From: CAZEGV01 sp964511645
GTDB taxonomy: Bacteria; Bacteroidota; Bacteroidia; Cytophagales; JAAEPT01
DNA length: 14,994 nt
Assembly: GCA_964511645.1 (NCBI GenBank)
Contig: CAZEGV010000057.1
Location: 1-14,994, forward strand
Direction of reading: 5' to 3'
Under the pieces are notes generated by a model. That model was not told the DNA's origin. It did not search any database and saw nothing but the letters and a program-made list of their open reading frames with translations. The translations under genes and the position numbers were made by a program. Each line of letters starts with the position of its first letter. Position 1 is the first letter of the stretch. Positions 6,279 to 14,497 of the stretch are shown piece after piece.

Positions 6279-8822
6279 TTATTCTTCTACTTCTTCAAAA
6301 ATAGAATCGTCTACCTCTTCAAAAATAGAGTTTTCTTCTTCCACGATTTCTTCTTTTTGCTCTTTAATAGTTTCTTGTACTCTCTCTACAGTATCTGCAC
6401 TATCTCTTTTAATTTCTTCAATTAGCTCTGTTTTATCTATTTCTTTTTCTTCTACTTTTTCAGAAACTTCTTGTACTTCTTTTTGCTCTCCGTAAGTAAT
6501 TCTATCTTTATATTTAGCTTGATAATTTTCTAAATTGTTTTGTAAAATATGTGGTTTTTTTCCATTTTCATCAAACTTTAAAGCCATGCCTGGTCTCACC
6601 AAATAATCTGATTTTCCATTCATTAGCCTAAGTTCTTCTAGCATCATACCAAAGCGTGTACAAATTGACCAGAAGGTATCACCTTCTTTTACTACATATC
6701 TCTTTTCATCACCAATCTGAATAATTTCTCCATATTGATCTTGTACTCTTACTCCTGCTTCCGAAAATACCTTTAAGCTAGTTTCAGTAGCGTCATATCC
6801 AGATGATATAGGTGAAGATGATGAGAGTCTTAAATATTGCCCTGTATAAATTCTATTATTACGAATTTTATTTAGCCTAACAATATCTTCAACTGACGTA
6901 TTTGTTACTCTTGAGATAGAAAACAAAGTATTTTTTGGTAATACGATATAATGCCCACTGCCATCATACTTTTTATATCTCACCCCTCTATTGTAATCAG
7001 TGTCATCAAAAGTCACAACCCCCCCTTCATTACTCCCCGTGTACGTTTCCTTAGTCATTTGTTGGGCAGATGAATTTGTAGCTGGTACGTAAGCTTGTGC
7101 TACATCCATTGTCTCACTTGCTATTACATTATCTCCCTTCACCAATTTATTTGCCGTACTTCCCGATAAGTCATTCCAATCTTTTAACTTATTTTCAGAC
7201 ATCGAAAATCTTTCTGCTAGCTCTTCATCCGTCTTTTCCGAACTAAAAATCTCTACATTCCCTAATTCATATTTATTACTGTTAAATAATGTAGAACCCT
7301 CTTCTTCTATATAAAGGTTATAATTAATAGATGGGTCTAAGTTTGCAAAAACGAATTCTCCAGTTATATCCGTTTCAGTCCTTTTAAGAGTATTTCCTTC
7401 TTCATCTGCTAGGATAACTTCTACCCCTTCTACAGAATTACCTTCTTCGTCATTGATTATTCCTCTAATTGTAATCAACTTACTATCTGTAGAGTCAGCA
7501 TTTACTTGAGCAATAATACTTTGCTCACTAGTAATCGTAAACTCATACACATCATCATGACCTAACCCACCTTCTCTGTTGGATGATATATATCCTTTTT
7601 TGTCACCCAAAGAGCAATAAAAATCATCTCTATTTGAATTAAATGGTAGTCCTAAGTTCCTTATTTCTGAAAAATCATCTCCTATTGCCATAAAAACATC
7701 TTGCCCACCAAACCCTTCATGCCCATCACTTGCAAAAAATAAAATCTTTTCTTTCTCGTAATAAAACGGGGAATAATCTATATAAGGAGTGTTTACTTTA
7801 TCTCCCATATTGATTGCAGTCCCCCAATCTTCCTCTATACTTTTTACACTGTACCAAATATCGTGCTGACCGAGTCCACCCGGTCTTTTAGATACAAAAT
7901 ACATTGTATCACCAGTTGCACTCAAAGTTGGCTGTGCATTCCATTCATCTTGAGGATTAATATTTTCATTTAATTTTTCTGGATTGCCCCAAATACTGTC
8001 TTTTATAGTAGAGACATAAATTGCACAAGTAGTTTCTATTTTTGATGAGTTATGCTCTCTACAAATCGTATAGTAATACTTTTGCTTGTCGGTAGTAAAA
8101 GCACCAGCTCCATCATTGTATTCAGTATTTACTTTTCTAAAAACCTCATCTTTCGCATGTGTTTTTAACTTCCACTTATCACCGTGTTTTATGAAATGAT
8201 AATTATCTGTAAAACCGCCACCTAATACACCGTATACCTTGTCTTTACTTCCTTCTATACGAGATGAGGTAACAAATATAGATGAGTCATTGTCATAGAT
8301 CACTGGAGCAAAATCACTATATCCGGAATTGACTGGTCTTCCCATGTTCTGAAAATTATAATCTCGTTGTGGCTGTTTCATTACTTTTAATGCTAAAATA
8401 GTACCATTGTAATCCAATAATGCTTTTTTGCCCAATTTAGGATCATTTTGAGAAGGATTCTTCTCAAGAAAACTACTTAATAACTTTTCTGCTTCTTCAT
8501 ACTTACCATTATATTTGAGCATTAAACCATAATAATACTCTGAAGTAGGGTAAGTGTTTACTGCTTCTTCATAAGCTATTTTATAATACTTATGTGCTTC
8601 TTCGTAATCGAAAAACTGACGAGAACATTCTCCCAATTTCATAGAAACGTAAGCTTTATCTACATTAGACAAGTTCAATGCTTGCTTATAATACTCTGCT
8701 GCTAAATAATAGTCACCATTGTCAAAACTTCTATCTCCCAATAGAGTCATCCGATTATTACCCTGCGACATTGCCTGAAAGGCAAAAAACAATGTAATGA
8801 GTAATATTGTATACTTTTTCAT
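6279..8822 (-). CDS. TPR-PD40-CRD-LysM envelope protein (PorE-like front half)
   Basis: This 847-residue protein is predicted to be exported and bound to peptidoglycan. In order: a signal peptide (1-19, ending FQAMS), TPR helices (about 25-145), a PD40 beta-propeller (about 155-430) with blades such as GGLGQHDIWY, GGQDVFMA and GGLGHDDVY, a carboxypeptidase-regulatory-like domain (about 450-505), two clear LysM domains (624-666 and 709-750), a degenerate LysM-like segment (about 530-568), and a Glu/Lys-rich tail (about 775-847) that ends in repeated SIFEEV units. The front half resembles that of the OmpA-family gene at 88-3702, but LysM replaces OmpA as peptidoglycan binder. An AAAGGA lies just upstream of the ATG. 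A role in gliding or type IX secretion is inferred from architecture and the neighbouring PorP/SprF remnant. Confidence 0.9.
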   Translation of the reverse strand: MKKYTILLITLFFAFQAMSQGNNRMTLLGDRSFDNGDYYLAAEYYKQALNLSNVDKAYVSMKLGECSRQFFDYEEAHKYYKIAYEEAVNTYPTSEYYYGLMLKYNGKYEEAEKLLSSFLEKNPSQNDPKLGKKALLDYNGTILALKVMKQPQRDYNFQNMGRPVNSGYSDFAPVIYDNDSSIFVTSSRIEGSKDKVYGVLGGGFTDNYHFIKHGDKWKLKTHAKDEVFRKVNTEYNDGAGAFTTDKQKYYYTICREHNSSKIETTCAIYVSTIKDSIWGNPEKLNENINPQDEWNAQPTLSATGDTMYFVSKRPGGLGQHDIWYSVKSIEEDWGTAINMGDKVNTPYIDYSPFYYEKEKILFFASDGHEGFGGQDVFMAIGDDFSEIRNLGLPFNSNRDDFYCSLGDKKGYISSNREGGLGHDDVYEFTITSEQSIIAQVNADSTDSKLITIRGIINDEEGNSVEGVEVILADEEGNTLKRTETDITGEFVFANLDPSINYNLYIEEEGSTLFNSNKYELGNVEIFSSEKTDEELAERFSMSENKLKDWNDLSGSTANKLVKGDNVIASETMDVAQAYVPATNSSAQQMTKETYTGSNEGGVVTFDDTDYNRGVRYKKYDGSGHYIVLPKNTLFSISRVTNTSVEDIVRLNKIRNNRIYTGQYLRLSSSSPISSGYDATETSLKVFSEAGVRVQDQYGEIIQIGDEKRYVVKEGDTFWSICTRFGMMLEELRLMNGKSDYLVRPGMALKFDENGKKPHILQNNLENYQAKYKDRITYGEQKEVQEVSEKVEEKEIDKTELIEEIKRDSADTVERVQETIKEQKEEIVEEENSIFEEVDDSIFEEVEE
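6287..6334 (-). repeat. Two 24-nt tandem units encoding the SIFEEV-type C-terminal tail
   Basis: The last codons of the LysM protein contain two adjacent 24-nt units (6287-6310 and 6311-6334) that match at 20 of 24 positions. They encode the octads SIFEEVEE and SIFEEVDD. The period is a multiple of three, so gain or loss of units would only change tail length. Confidence 0.75.
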
Positions 8823-8870
8823 ATCCTTTAATTATAAATATGTGACGTTGCTATTTTCTTTCTTTTCTTT

Positions 8871-9191
8871 TTACTTACGCAAAGATAATAAAATTTCATA
8901 AGTTCCTCTTTCTTTTGTGAATTGCCTTAAAGAAGATGAGTTATAATCATAACTAAATCCTAAACTATAAGCATCAGTACCAATCCCTGCTGATAAAATA
9001 AAGGTGTCTTCAAAACGATACTGAAGACCCGTCACTAATTCTGCATTAGATAATAAATCTTTTTCTCCTTCTACCAATTTATACTTTACAAGACCGTTAT
9101 AAAAAACACTAAAAGATAAACCTTTCAATGGTCTTTTTACATACATTTTCGTATTGATGTGACCATCTCTATTCTGAGACATATAATACAT
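8871..9191 (-). pseudogene. C-terminal remnant of a PorP/SprF-family outer-membrane protein
   Basis: These 106 codons read like the last third of a PorP/SprF-family beta-barrel protein (type IX secretion/gliding associated, usually 300-350 aa). The segment FSYDYNSSSLRQF followed by GTYEILLSLRK matches the family's characteristic C-terminal strands. There is no signal peptide. In frame upstream, a TGA lies five codons before the ATG at 9191, and only 115 bases separate it from the sulfatase-fold gene, so the missing ~200 residues cannot be present. PorP/SprF genes normally stand directly before a PD40-containing partner, and that partner is next here (48 bases downstream). I read this as a 5' deletion that removed the barrel gene and left its tail. 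A short expressed protein is possible but unlikely to form a barrel. Confidence 0.65.
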
Positions 9192-9306
9192 TTGGCGAAA
9201 GTTTCACCTTATTACTTTCCAAAAATTATAAGCCTATATGTCTTTTATATAATTACTTTCTGTACAGACAACCTAGACTCTTTTTGTAAGTCTTTTATCT
9301 CAAAAA

Positions 9307-11142
9307 TTATTTTTTAATCGCTCTATAAATTCTCCTCAGGTGCTTATTTCCTTGAACTTTATTCAAATACTCATCTAAATAAAAAGAAGGCACGCTATCT
9401 ATTATGTTATGATATTGATTTGTGTCTCTTTTCAAATCATACAATTGCTCCTTATTACGAGTATCTAAGAGATAGCTTAAAGTGTCTTTATACAACCCAA
9501 AACCTTCGTTCGTCCATGATCGATAATCATTGGTACTCAAGCAAGTAATCATTCTATCATTTGTAATAGTATCAAACAACGAAGTTCCTATTAGCTGTTT
9601 GCATATTTCTTCATTTTCATCCCTCGACTGCAACAAGTCTACGATTGTTGGAATTAAATCTAAATTCGTAACTCTCTTTTCTACATTAGACTGAATCATT
9701 TTGTATTTCTCTGGGTTTTCTGTAATCCATTGACTAGGGAATCGAAACATAATAGGAATTTGTAATGTTTCTTTCAGAAAAGAACTTAAGCGTTGCCCTC
9801 TTTTTATTGCATAATTTCCATGATCTGCTGTAAAAATAAAAATTGTTCTATCTAATTCCCCTGTTTCTTTCAATCCATTATACATATTCTCCATACTCTT
9901 ATCAATAATGTACATTGCTTTACCGTATCGTTCAGTAATTTGGGTAGGAATTTCTATTAAATTCGATTTATCTTGATATGGACCATGTAACGCATTGGTG
10001 TTATACGCTAAGAACAAAGGGGACTTACGTTTTCTTTTTAAAATATGGTCTTTAACGACTAAAGAAATTGCAACATCATCTACACCTAAATCATTAACTA
10101 TTTCTAAACCAGAATCTTCCGCTGAATACATTTTATCCAAAAATCTATTCTTCAAAAAAGAACTGAAATTCGCCCAAGAATACCGTTGAGAAGTAATTAA
10201 CGCCGTTTCATAGCCATTTGCCTTTGCGTAATCCCAAGCAAAAGGCATCATCATTATTTTATTTGACATTTCTTCGGGTCCAACACCTGTAAACAACGTT
10301 GGCACACTCATGTCGGTACAACCCGAAATTGCCATTGCATCTTTAAATAAAACAAAATGATTCTTTTCTTTATCTACCCAAGATTTAAAAAAGGGCATAT
10401 AATCATTTCTATAACCGTATACAGACAGTGGCTCTACACTCATCGACTCTTGTAGTACAAATACAATATTATATTTTGCTTCTCTGCCTTTATTTGGCAC
10501 CATCCTCTTTCCTGATGGTCTTAAAGACAGCATTGGACGTAAATTTTCTTGATTTTTTATATAATCCTTAGTCACAAATAAGTAAGACATATCTATTGGT
10601 GTAAACCGATTAAGTCCATGCCACCGAAATTGATTTTGACCTATCAAAACTATTAGTAATGATATACTTATAAAAAGATAATCTAACTTGGTTTTCTTTT
10701 CTCTTTTTTTCTTGTCTCTACTTAAAAAGTATGTAAGCCCTATTATTGAAATTAAAGCTATTAATACATTAAGAACATCTTTGAAAAACACTTCGCTTAC
10801 ATTTTGTAAATATTCAGGATCAGTAACTGCTAAAGCAATTAAATTTTGATCAACAAAAACATTAAATTCTTCATAAATACCCATCCCTACTAAGGTGAAA
10901 AACACCACTACTACTGAAACCACTCCTATTGAGATTACCTGAATTGTTCGTGGTAAAAAACCTAAAAAAGAGCCTATCAAGTTCCATATCAGTAAAGACA
11001 TTATTGTACTCAATACAAACGTAATAAAAGAAATCTCTAGTAAAGATGGTGAAACTAAATAAATCACTAAACTCAATACCATTAAAAATAATGACAAAAA
11101 CGTCCATTGATTAAACACTGTCTTTATAAGTTGATTAAGCAT
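9307..11142 (-). CDS. Membrane sulfatase-fold transferase (phosphoethanolamine transferase / LTA synthase-like)
   Basis: This 611-residue protein has about five N-terminal membrane segments (roughly 13-32, 35-55, 68-88, 120-140, 154-170) and a large extracytoplasmic alkaline-phosphatase/sulfatase-fold domain. Metal and active-site motifs are visible: Glu232 in VFVLQESM, the likely nucleophile Thr276 in SGCTDMSVPTLFTGV, His386 in NALHGPY, and Asp440-His441 in FTADHGNY. The SGCT-x-x-SVP context resembles EptA-type phosphoethanolamine transferases. The layout also fits LTA synthase-like proteins, so a phospho-alcohol transfer from a phospholipid to lipid A, glycan or another envelope acceptor is likely, but the acceptor is unknown. 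I chose the ATG at 11142, 37 bases after the dehydrogenase stop; a TTG at 11196 would overlap that gene. Confidence 0.82.
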   Translation of the reverse strand: MLNQLIKTVFNQWTFLSLFLMVLSLVIYLVSPSLLEISFITFVLSTIMSLLIWNLIGSFLGFLPRTIQVISIGVVSVVVVFFTLVGMGIYEEFNVFVDQNLIALAVTDPEYLQNVSEVFFKDVLNVLIALISIIGLTYFLSRDKKKREKKTKLDYLFISISLLIVLIGQNQFRWHGLNRFTPIDMSYLFVTKDYIKNQENLRPMLSLRPSGKRMVPNKGREAKYNIVFVLQESMSVEPLSVYGYRNDYMPFFKSWVDKEKNHFVLFKDAMAISGCTDMSVPTLFTGVGPEEMSNKIMMMPFAWDYAKANGYETALITSQRYSWANFSSFLKNRFLDKMYSAEDSGLEIVNDLGVDDVAISLVVKDHILKRKRKSPLFLAYNTNALHGPYQDKSNLIEIPTQITERYGKAMYIIDKSMENMYNGLKETGELDRTIFIFTADHGNYAIKRGQRLSSFLKETLQIPIMFRFPSQWITENPEKYKMIQSNVEKRVTNLDLIPTIVDLLQSRDENEEICKQLIGTSLFDTITNDRMITCLSTNDYRSWTNEGFGLYKDTLSYLLDTRNKEQLYDLKRDTNQYHNIIDSVPSFYLDEYLNKVQGNKHLRRIYRAIKK

Positions 11143-11179
11143 AATATATATTTTTTTTAAAAAAACAAACTTAATCAAT

Positions 11180-12553
11180 TTAACCTTGTTGAACAAATAT
11201 AGTTTTCACATTCACAAACTCCTTCAATCCCTCTATTGCCAATTCTCGTCCTATCCCTGATTTTTTTGTTCCACCAAAGGGCAATGAAGGGTCAGAAAAC
11301 TCCATTTCATTGATGTACACACCGCCAACATCTAAATCCAAAGCAAGTGAATTTGCTTTTCTTATATTTTCAGACCAGATAGAAGCCCCCAAACCATAAC
11401 TTGTGTCATTAGCAATTTCCACCAGTTCTTCCTCGTTTCTAAAGTTTAAAATTTGTAATACTGGTCCAAAAAGTTCTATGTCTCTATCTTTAGAGGATAC
11501 AGCCGAAACATCAATAAGCATGATAGGGAAAGCATTTTCATGCTCAACACATTTCATTTTAAACAAAACATGACCGCCTTTGTCTAACAAGATATCTACC
11601 TGAGTCGCTAAGCTTTCTTTAAGATCTTTTCTCGCCAAAATAGTTATTGTTGTTTTTTCATCCAAAGGGTTTCCTTGTCGTATTTTTAGCGGTATTTTCT
11701 TTTTTAACTCTGTAAGAAAAATGTCTTTTATGCTTTCGCTTAAAATCAGCCTCTTAGCAGCTATACACGTTTGCCCTGCATTCATAAAGCGAGAATCAAT
11801 CAACTTATCTACTGCCTGCTCAATATTTGCATCTTCTAGTACAATAAAGGGGTCATTTCCCCCCAGTTCCAATACCACTTTTTTAATATTTTTCCCTGCT
11901 TCCATAGCTATAATTGATCCTGCTTTATCACTTCCTGTAAGGGTAACTCCTTTTATTCGATTATCCGCAATGATTTTAGCAATAGCTGTATTAGTCAAAA
12001 ATAAATTTTGAAACCCTCCTACAGGAAATCCTGCTTCTAAAATAAGCTTTTCTATAGCCAAAGCACATTGGGGTACATTAGGTGCATGTTTAAGCAAGCC
12101 CACATTGCCGACCATAATAATTGGAATCAAAACCCTAAAAACTTGCCAAAAAGGAAAATTCCATGGCATAATTGTCAAGATAATTCCTATCGGCTGAAAG
12201 ACCACCTCTGCCTTATAATTAACATTATCATGTTTACGAGAAATTAAAAACTCTTCTGAGTGTTCAGCGTAATAAAGGCATAAACTAGCACATTTTTTAA
12301 TCTCTGCCCTCGCTTCAGTAATAGGCTTCCCCATCTCCGTAACTATTAAGTGAGAAAGCCTTTTTTCTTGCTTTTCTAGCAAAGCAGCCAAGCTTAGTAT
12401 TACCATTTTTCGTTGTTCAAAAGAAGTCTTTCTCCATTCCGAAAAGACAGTCAAACCTTTTGACAAAATCACTTCAATCTCATCAGAAGAACGGCAATCA
12501 AAATCCTTTAAAAATTCACCCGTATATGGATTAATACTTTGGTAATTTTTCAT
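11180..12553 (-). CDS. NAD(P)-dependent aldehyde dehydrogenase, succinate-semialdehyde dehydrogenase-like
   Basis: This 457-residue ALDH-superfamily enzyme oxidises an aldehyde to its acid in the cytoplasm. Visible residues are Asn132 in MPWNFPFW, Lys155 of the cofactor site, Glu229 in VLELGGNDPF, the catalytic Cys263 in NAGQTCIAAKR, and Glu360 in ELFGPV. The C-terminal DPSLPFGGTKKSGIGRE resembles succinate-semialdehyde dehydrogenases of the GabD/Sad group, and the length fits that short subgroup. The catalytic set is complete. No GABA transaminase or other pathway gene is nearby, so the substrate is inferred only. It is the first gene of a minus-strand run and is divergent from lgt across a 68-base gap. 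The sulfatase-fold gene follows after 37 bases and may be co-transcribed. Confidence 0.9.
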   Translation of the reverse strand: MKNYQSINPYTGEFLKDFDCRSSDEIEVILSKGLTVFSEWRKTSFEQRKMVILSLAALLEKQEKRLSHLIVTEMGKPITEARAEIKKCASLCLYYAEHSEEFLISRKHDNVNYKAEVVFQPIGIILTIMPWNFPFWQVFRVLIPIIMVGNVGLLKHAPNVPQCALAIEKLILEAGFPVGGFQNLFLTNTAIAKIIADNRIKGVTLTGSDKAGSIIAMEAGKNIKKVVLELGGNDPFIVLEDANIEQAVDKLIDSRFMNAGQTCIAAKRLILSESIKDIFLTELKKKIPLKIRQGNPLDEKTTITILARKDLKESLATQVDILLDKGGHVLFKMKCVEHENAFPIMLIDVSAVSSKDRDIELFGPVLQILNFRNEEELVEIANDTSYGLGASIWSENIRKANSLALDLDVGGVYINEMEFSDPSLPFGGTKKSGIGRELAIEGLKEFVNVKTIFVQQG

Positions 12554-12591
12554 AAATTAAAATTATTTAGCGTTACAATCACTAATCTAGT

Positions 12592-12599
12592 TATATTTG
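12592..12599 (+). promoter_or_regulatory. Putative -7 box of the lgt promoter
   Basis: TATATTTG matches the Bacteroidota -7 consensus TAnnTTTG and sits 22 bases before the lgt ATG, in the 68-base divergent gap with the dehydrogenase gene. Only a poor -33 candidate (TTTAG at 12566-12570) lies at roughly the right distance. Motif-based and weak. Confidence 0.4.
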
Positions 12600-12621
12600 T
12601 AAAAAAAGACACTATAACACT

Positions 12622-13695
12622 ATGCTATTAGAAATTGTTTGGAACGTAGACCCAGAAATTTTTTCAATCTTCGGACGAGGAATCCGCTGGTACGGCTTAT
12701 TATTTGCCCTATCATTCATAGTAGGACAATATGTTCTTAACTGGGCGTATCCAAGAGATGATGTAAAATTAATTCTTGTTGAAAAATCTGCTATTTACAT
12801 TATAATAGGCACAATATTAGGTGCTAGACTTGGTCATGTATTCTTTTACGAACCTTCGTATTACCTCAGTCACCCAAGTGAAATATTACAAGTATGGAAA
12901 GGTGGATTAGCCAGTCATGGAGCTGGATTCGGACTTTTTCTTGCTTGTTATCTATACTTTCGTAAATACAAAAAAGAATTACCCTCATACCTTTGGGTAC
13001 TAGACAAAGTCGTTCTGGTAGTCGCTATTGCTGGTGCACTCATCAGGTTCGGTAACTTTATGAATTCAGAAATAGTAGGAAAACCAACCAATTCTCCTAC
13101 CGCCGTTTTATTTGCAAATCCTGTAGAATATCAATACGAAAGTGATAACTTCATTACCGATGTAACGCTAACTCCCAATGGCAATTACATCAACAGAAAC
13201 AATATAGAACACCCAGAATACGAAATCAATTTCACATTTCACCCCTCGGTAGACAGTGCAAGTATCAAACGTCACCTTATCAAAAACATCATACCGCAGC
13301 TCACCAAACCTAGTAGCGACCAACATTTTATTCCTATTGCTGGGACAACAATCACAACTAAAGGAAAGCATACTTATGCCATACAAGCGATGGGAGTACC
13401 ACGACATCCTGCCCAACTCTACGAAGCATTTAGCTGTGTGCTTTTATTTCTACTACTCATGTATTTAAATAAAAATAGAATACTTCCACAAGGCGGTTTA
13501 TTTGGCGTATTTATGATTTGGGTCTTTACACTAAGATTCTTCTATGAATTCATCAAAGAAAATCAAGTAAATTGGGAAAATGCCAACATCCTCAACCAAG
13601 GTCAAAAATTAAGTGTTCCGATGGTGATCTTAGGGATTGCTGTACTTATTTACGCTTATATCAACCAAAAAAAACTGGCAAGCAAAAATAAATAA
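12622..13695 (+). CDS. lgt: Prolipoprotein diacylglyceryl transferase
   Basis: Lgt is the inner-membrane enzyme that moves diacylglycerol from phosphatidylglycerol to the lipobox cysteine of prolipoproteins, the first step of lipoprotein maturation. Landmarks: IRWYGLLFA near the N-terminus (Tyr24), KGGLASHG with His99, IRFGNFMNSEIVG with Arg142 (the Lgt signature), HPAQLYEA (262-269) and FFYEFIKENQ with Arg305 near its start. Several hydrophobic membrane segments are evident. At 357 residues it is longer than the ~290-residue proteobacterial enzyme. The extra length is a polar insertion of roughly 95 residues (about 157-253) between the signature and HPAQLYEA, a form known in Bacteroidota. 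Its stop overlaps the ATG of the next gene by one base. Confidence 0.96.
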   Translation: MLLEIVWNVDPEIFSIFGRGIRWYGLLFALSFIVGQYVLNWAYPRDDVKLILVEKSAIYIIIGTILGARLGHVFFYEPSYYLSHPSEILQVWKGGLASHGAGFGLFLACYLYFRKYKKELPSYLWVLDKVVLVVAIAGALIRFGNFMNSEIVGKPTNSPTAVLFANPVEYQYESDNFITDVTLTPNGNYINRNNIEHPEYEINFTFHPSVDSASIKRHLIKNIIPQLTKPSSDQHFIPIAGTTITTKGKHTYAIQAMGVPRHPAQLYEAFSCVLLFLLLMYLNKNRILPQGGLFGVFMIWVFTLRFFYEFIKENQVNWENANILNQGQKLSVPMVILGIAVLIYAYINQKKLASKNK

Positions 13696-14276
13696 TGGCA
13701 CAGAAAATCACAACATTACTCGACAAAGGCGAAATCCCTCAAGACTTTAGAGTAGAGAATATCGTAGAAATTGCTAAAAACATGAATCGATTTGAAATAC
13801 TTAGCGATACAAAAAAAGATTTCCGAGAAGCTATTAGTGTCCGAATACAAGCAGATGACCCACAATGTCTCATCACAAACAATAATTTTAACCAAACTCT
13901 ATCACCCACTGACTTTACGTTAATAGACGATGTAGACCTTGGTGAGGCTACTGTTTACGCCATAGGGAACGATGCTCCTTCTACCGAAAGTTTACTGCAC
14001 TTTGGTATTTACGCACAAAGAGATGATGTAAATGCTATTATACAAGGACATTCTCACCAAATAATGGGTCAATCAGACGCTCCTTGTACTAGTCAAGAGC
14101 AAGAAACTAGCAGTATCTCTTTAGTAGAAGAAGTAATGAACCTAACAGAAATGTCAGACTTTGTTATCATTAAAAACATGGGATTTATCTCTCTAGGAAA
14201 ATCTCTCAAACAAGCCTGGATTAACGTCCTCAAGCAACTTAACCTACCAGAAGAAGCCCTAAAAGAGTTTTATTAA
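13695..14276 (+). CDS. Class II aldolase/adducin-fold protein with incomplete metal site
   Basis: The 193 residues match the class II aldolase/adducin fold (FucA/AraD type) in the middle and C-terminal parts: APSTESLLHFGIYAQRDDVN with Glu98, GHSHQ with His119 and His121, and FVIIKNMGFISLGKSLKQAW. In active aldolases the last motif is N-H-G and its His is the third zinc ligand; here it is Met162. The N-terminal G-N-x-S phosphate-binding turn is also not recognisable. Aldolase activity is therefore doubtful: the protein may bind metal differently or have a non-catalytic role, as adducin does. The ATG at 13695 overlaps the lgt TAA, so translation is probably coupled to lgt. Fold assignment is moderately sure; function is unknown. 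Confidence 0.75.
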   Translation: MAQKITTLLDKGEIPQDFRVENIVEIAKNMNRFEILSDTKKDFREAISVRIQADDPQCLITNNNFNQTLSPTDFTLIDDVDLGEATVYAIGNDAPSTESLLHFGIYAQRDDVNAIIQGHSHQIMGQSDAPCTSQEQETSSISLVEEVMNLTEMSDFVIIKNMGFISLGKSLKQAWINVLKQLNLPEEALKEFY

Positions 14277-14290
14277 AAAAGGGGGGGCAA

Positions 14291-14332
14291 CCTCGGTCAA
14301 CTGTAAGACTACCGCCTTCCAGTTGACCGAGG
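14291..14332 (+). terminator. 13-bp perfect hairpin downstream of the lgt operon
   Basis: The arms 14291-14303 and 14320-14332 (cctcggtcaactg and its exact complement) enclose a 16-nt loop, 14 bases after the aldolase-fold stop codon. It is the most GC-rich stem in the region and the obvious terminator for the lgt pair. However, only a short T run (14339-14341) follows, and the left side carries an A6-G7 homopolymer run (14275-14287). Read on the minus strand, that run would be C7-T6 after the stem, so a bidirectional role is possible. Confidence 0.5.
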
Positions 14333-14340
14333 TCGGGCTT

Positions 14341-14497
14341 TACACTATATCTTTTCTTTGTTCTATATTTCGACAAACTCAATATGACAAAAAGAAAAGG
14401 GTGCCGTTTCACCCCCTATTGCAACGGTCTTCATTTCTCTCTTTTTATATCCGTTATTTTTACCCCAAGTGAGTTAATAATAGCGTGATTTTATTTG
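14341..14497. other. Intergenic stretch with no recognised feature
   Basis: AT-rich sequence between the hairpin and the transposase remnant. I see no open frame with family resemblance, no RNA gene and no strong repeat. A 5-bp stem (14399-14403 with 14410-14414) is too short to call. Confidence 0.5.

Noticed and set aside
11721..12011. Plus-strand open frame of 96 codons opposite the aldehyde dehydrogenase
   Set aside because: It overlaps conserved ALDH motifs including the catalytic region, and its translation resembles no known protein.
13168..13468. Open frames on both strands inside lgt
   Set aside because: They fall in the polar insertion of Lgt, which is continuous with the flanking Lgt motifs in the main frame, and have no start signals or recognisable content.
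14275..14287. A6-G7 run as a phase-variable slippage tract
   Set aside because: The run begins in the stop codon of the aldolase-fold gene and is otherwise downstream of it, so length changes would not alter the protein.
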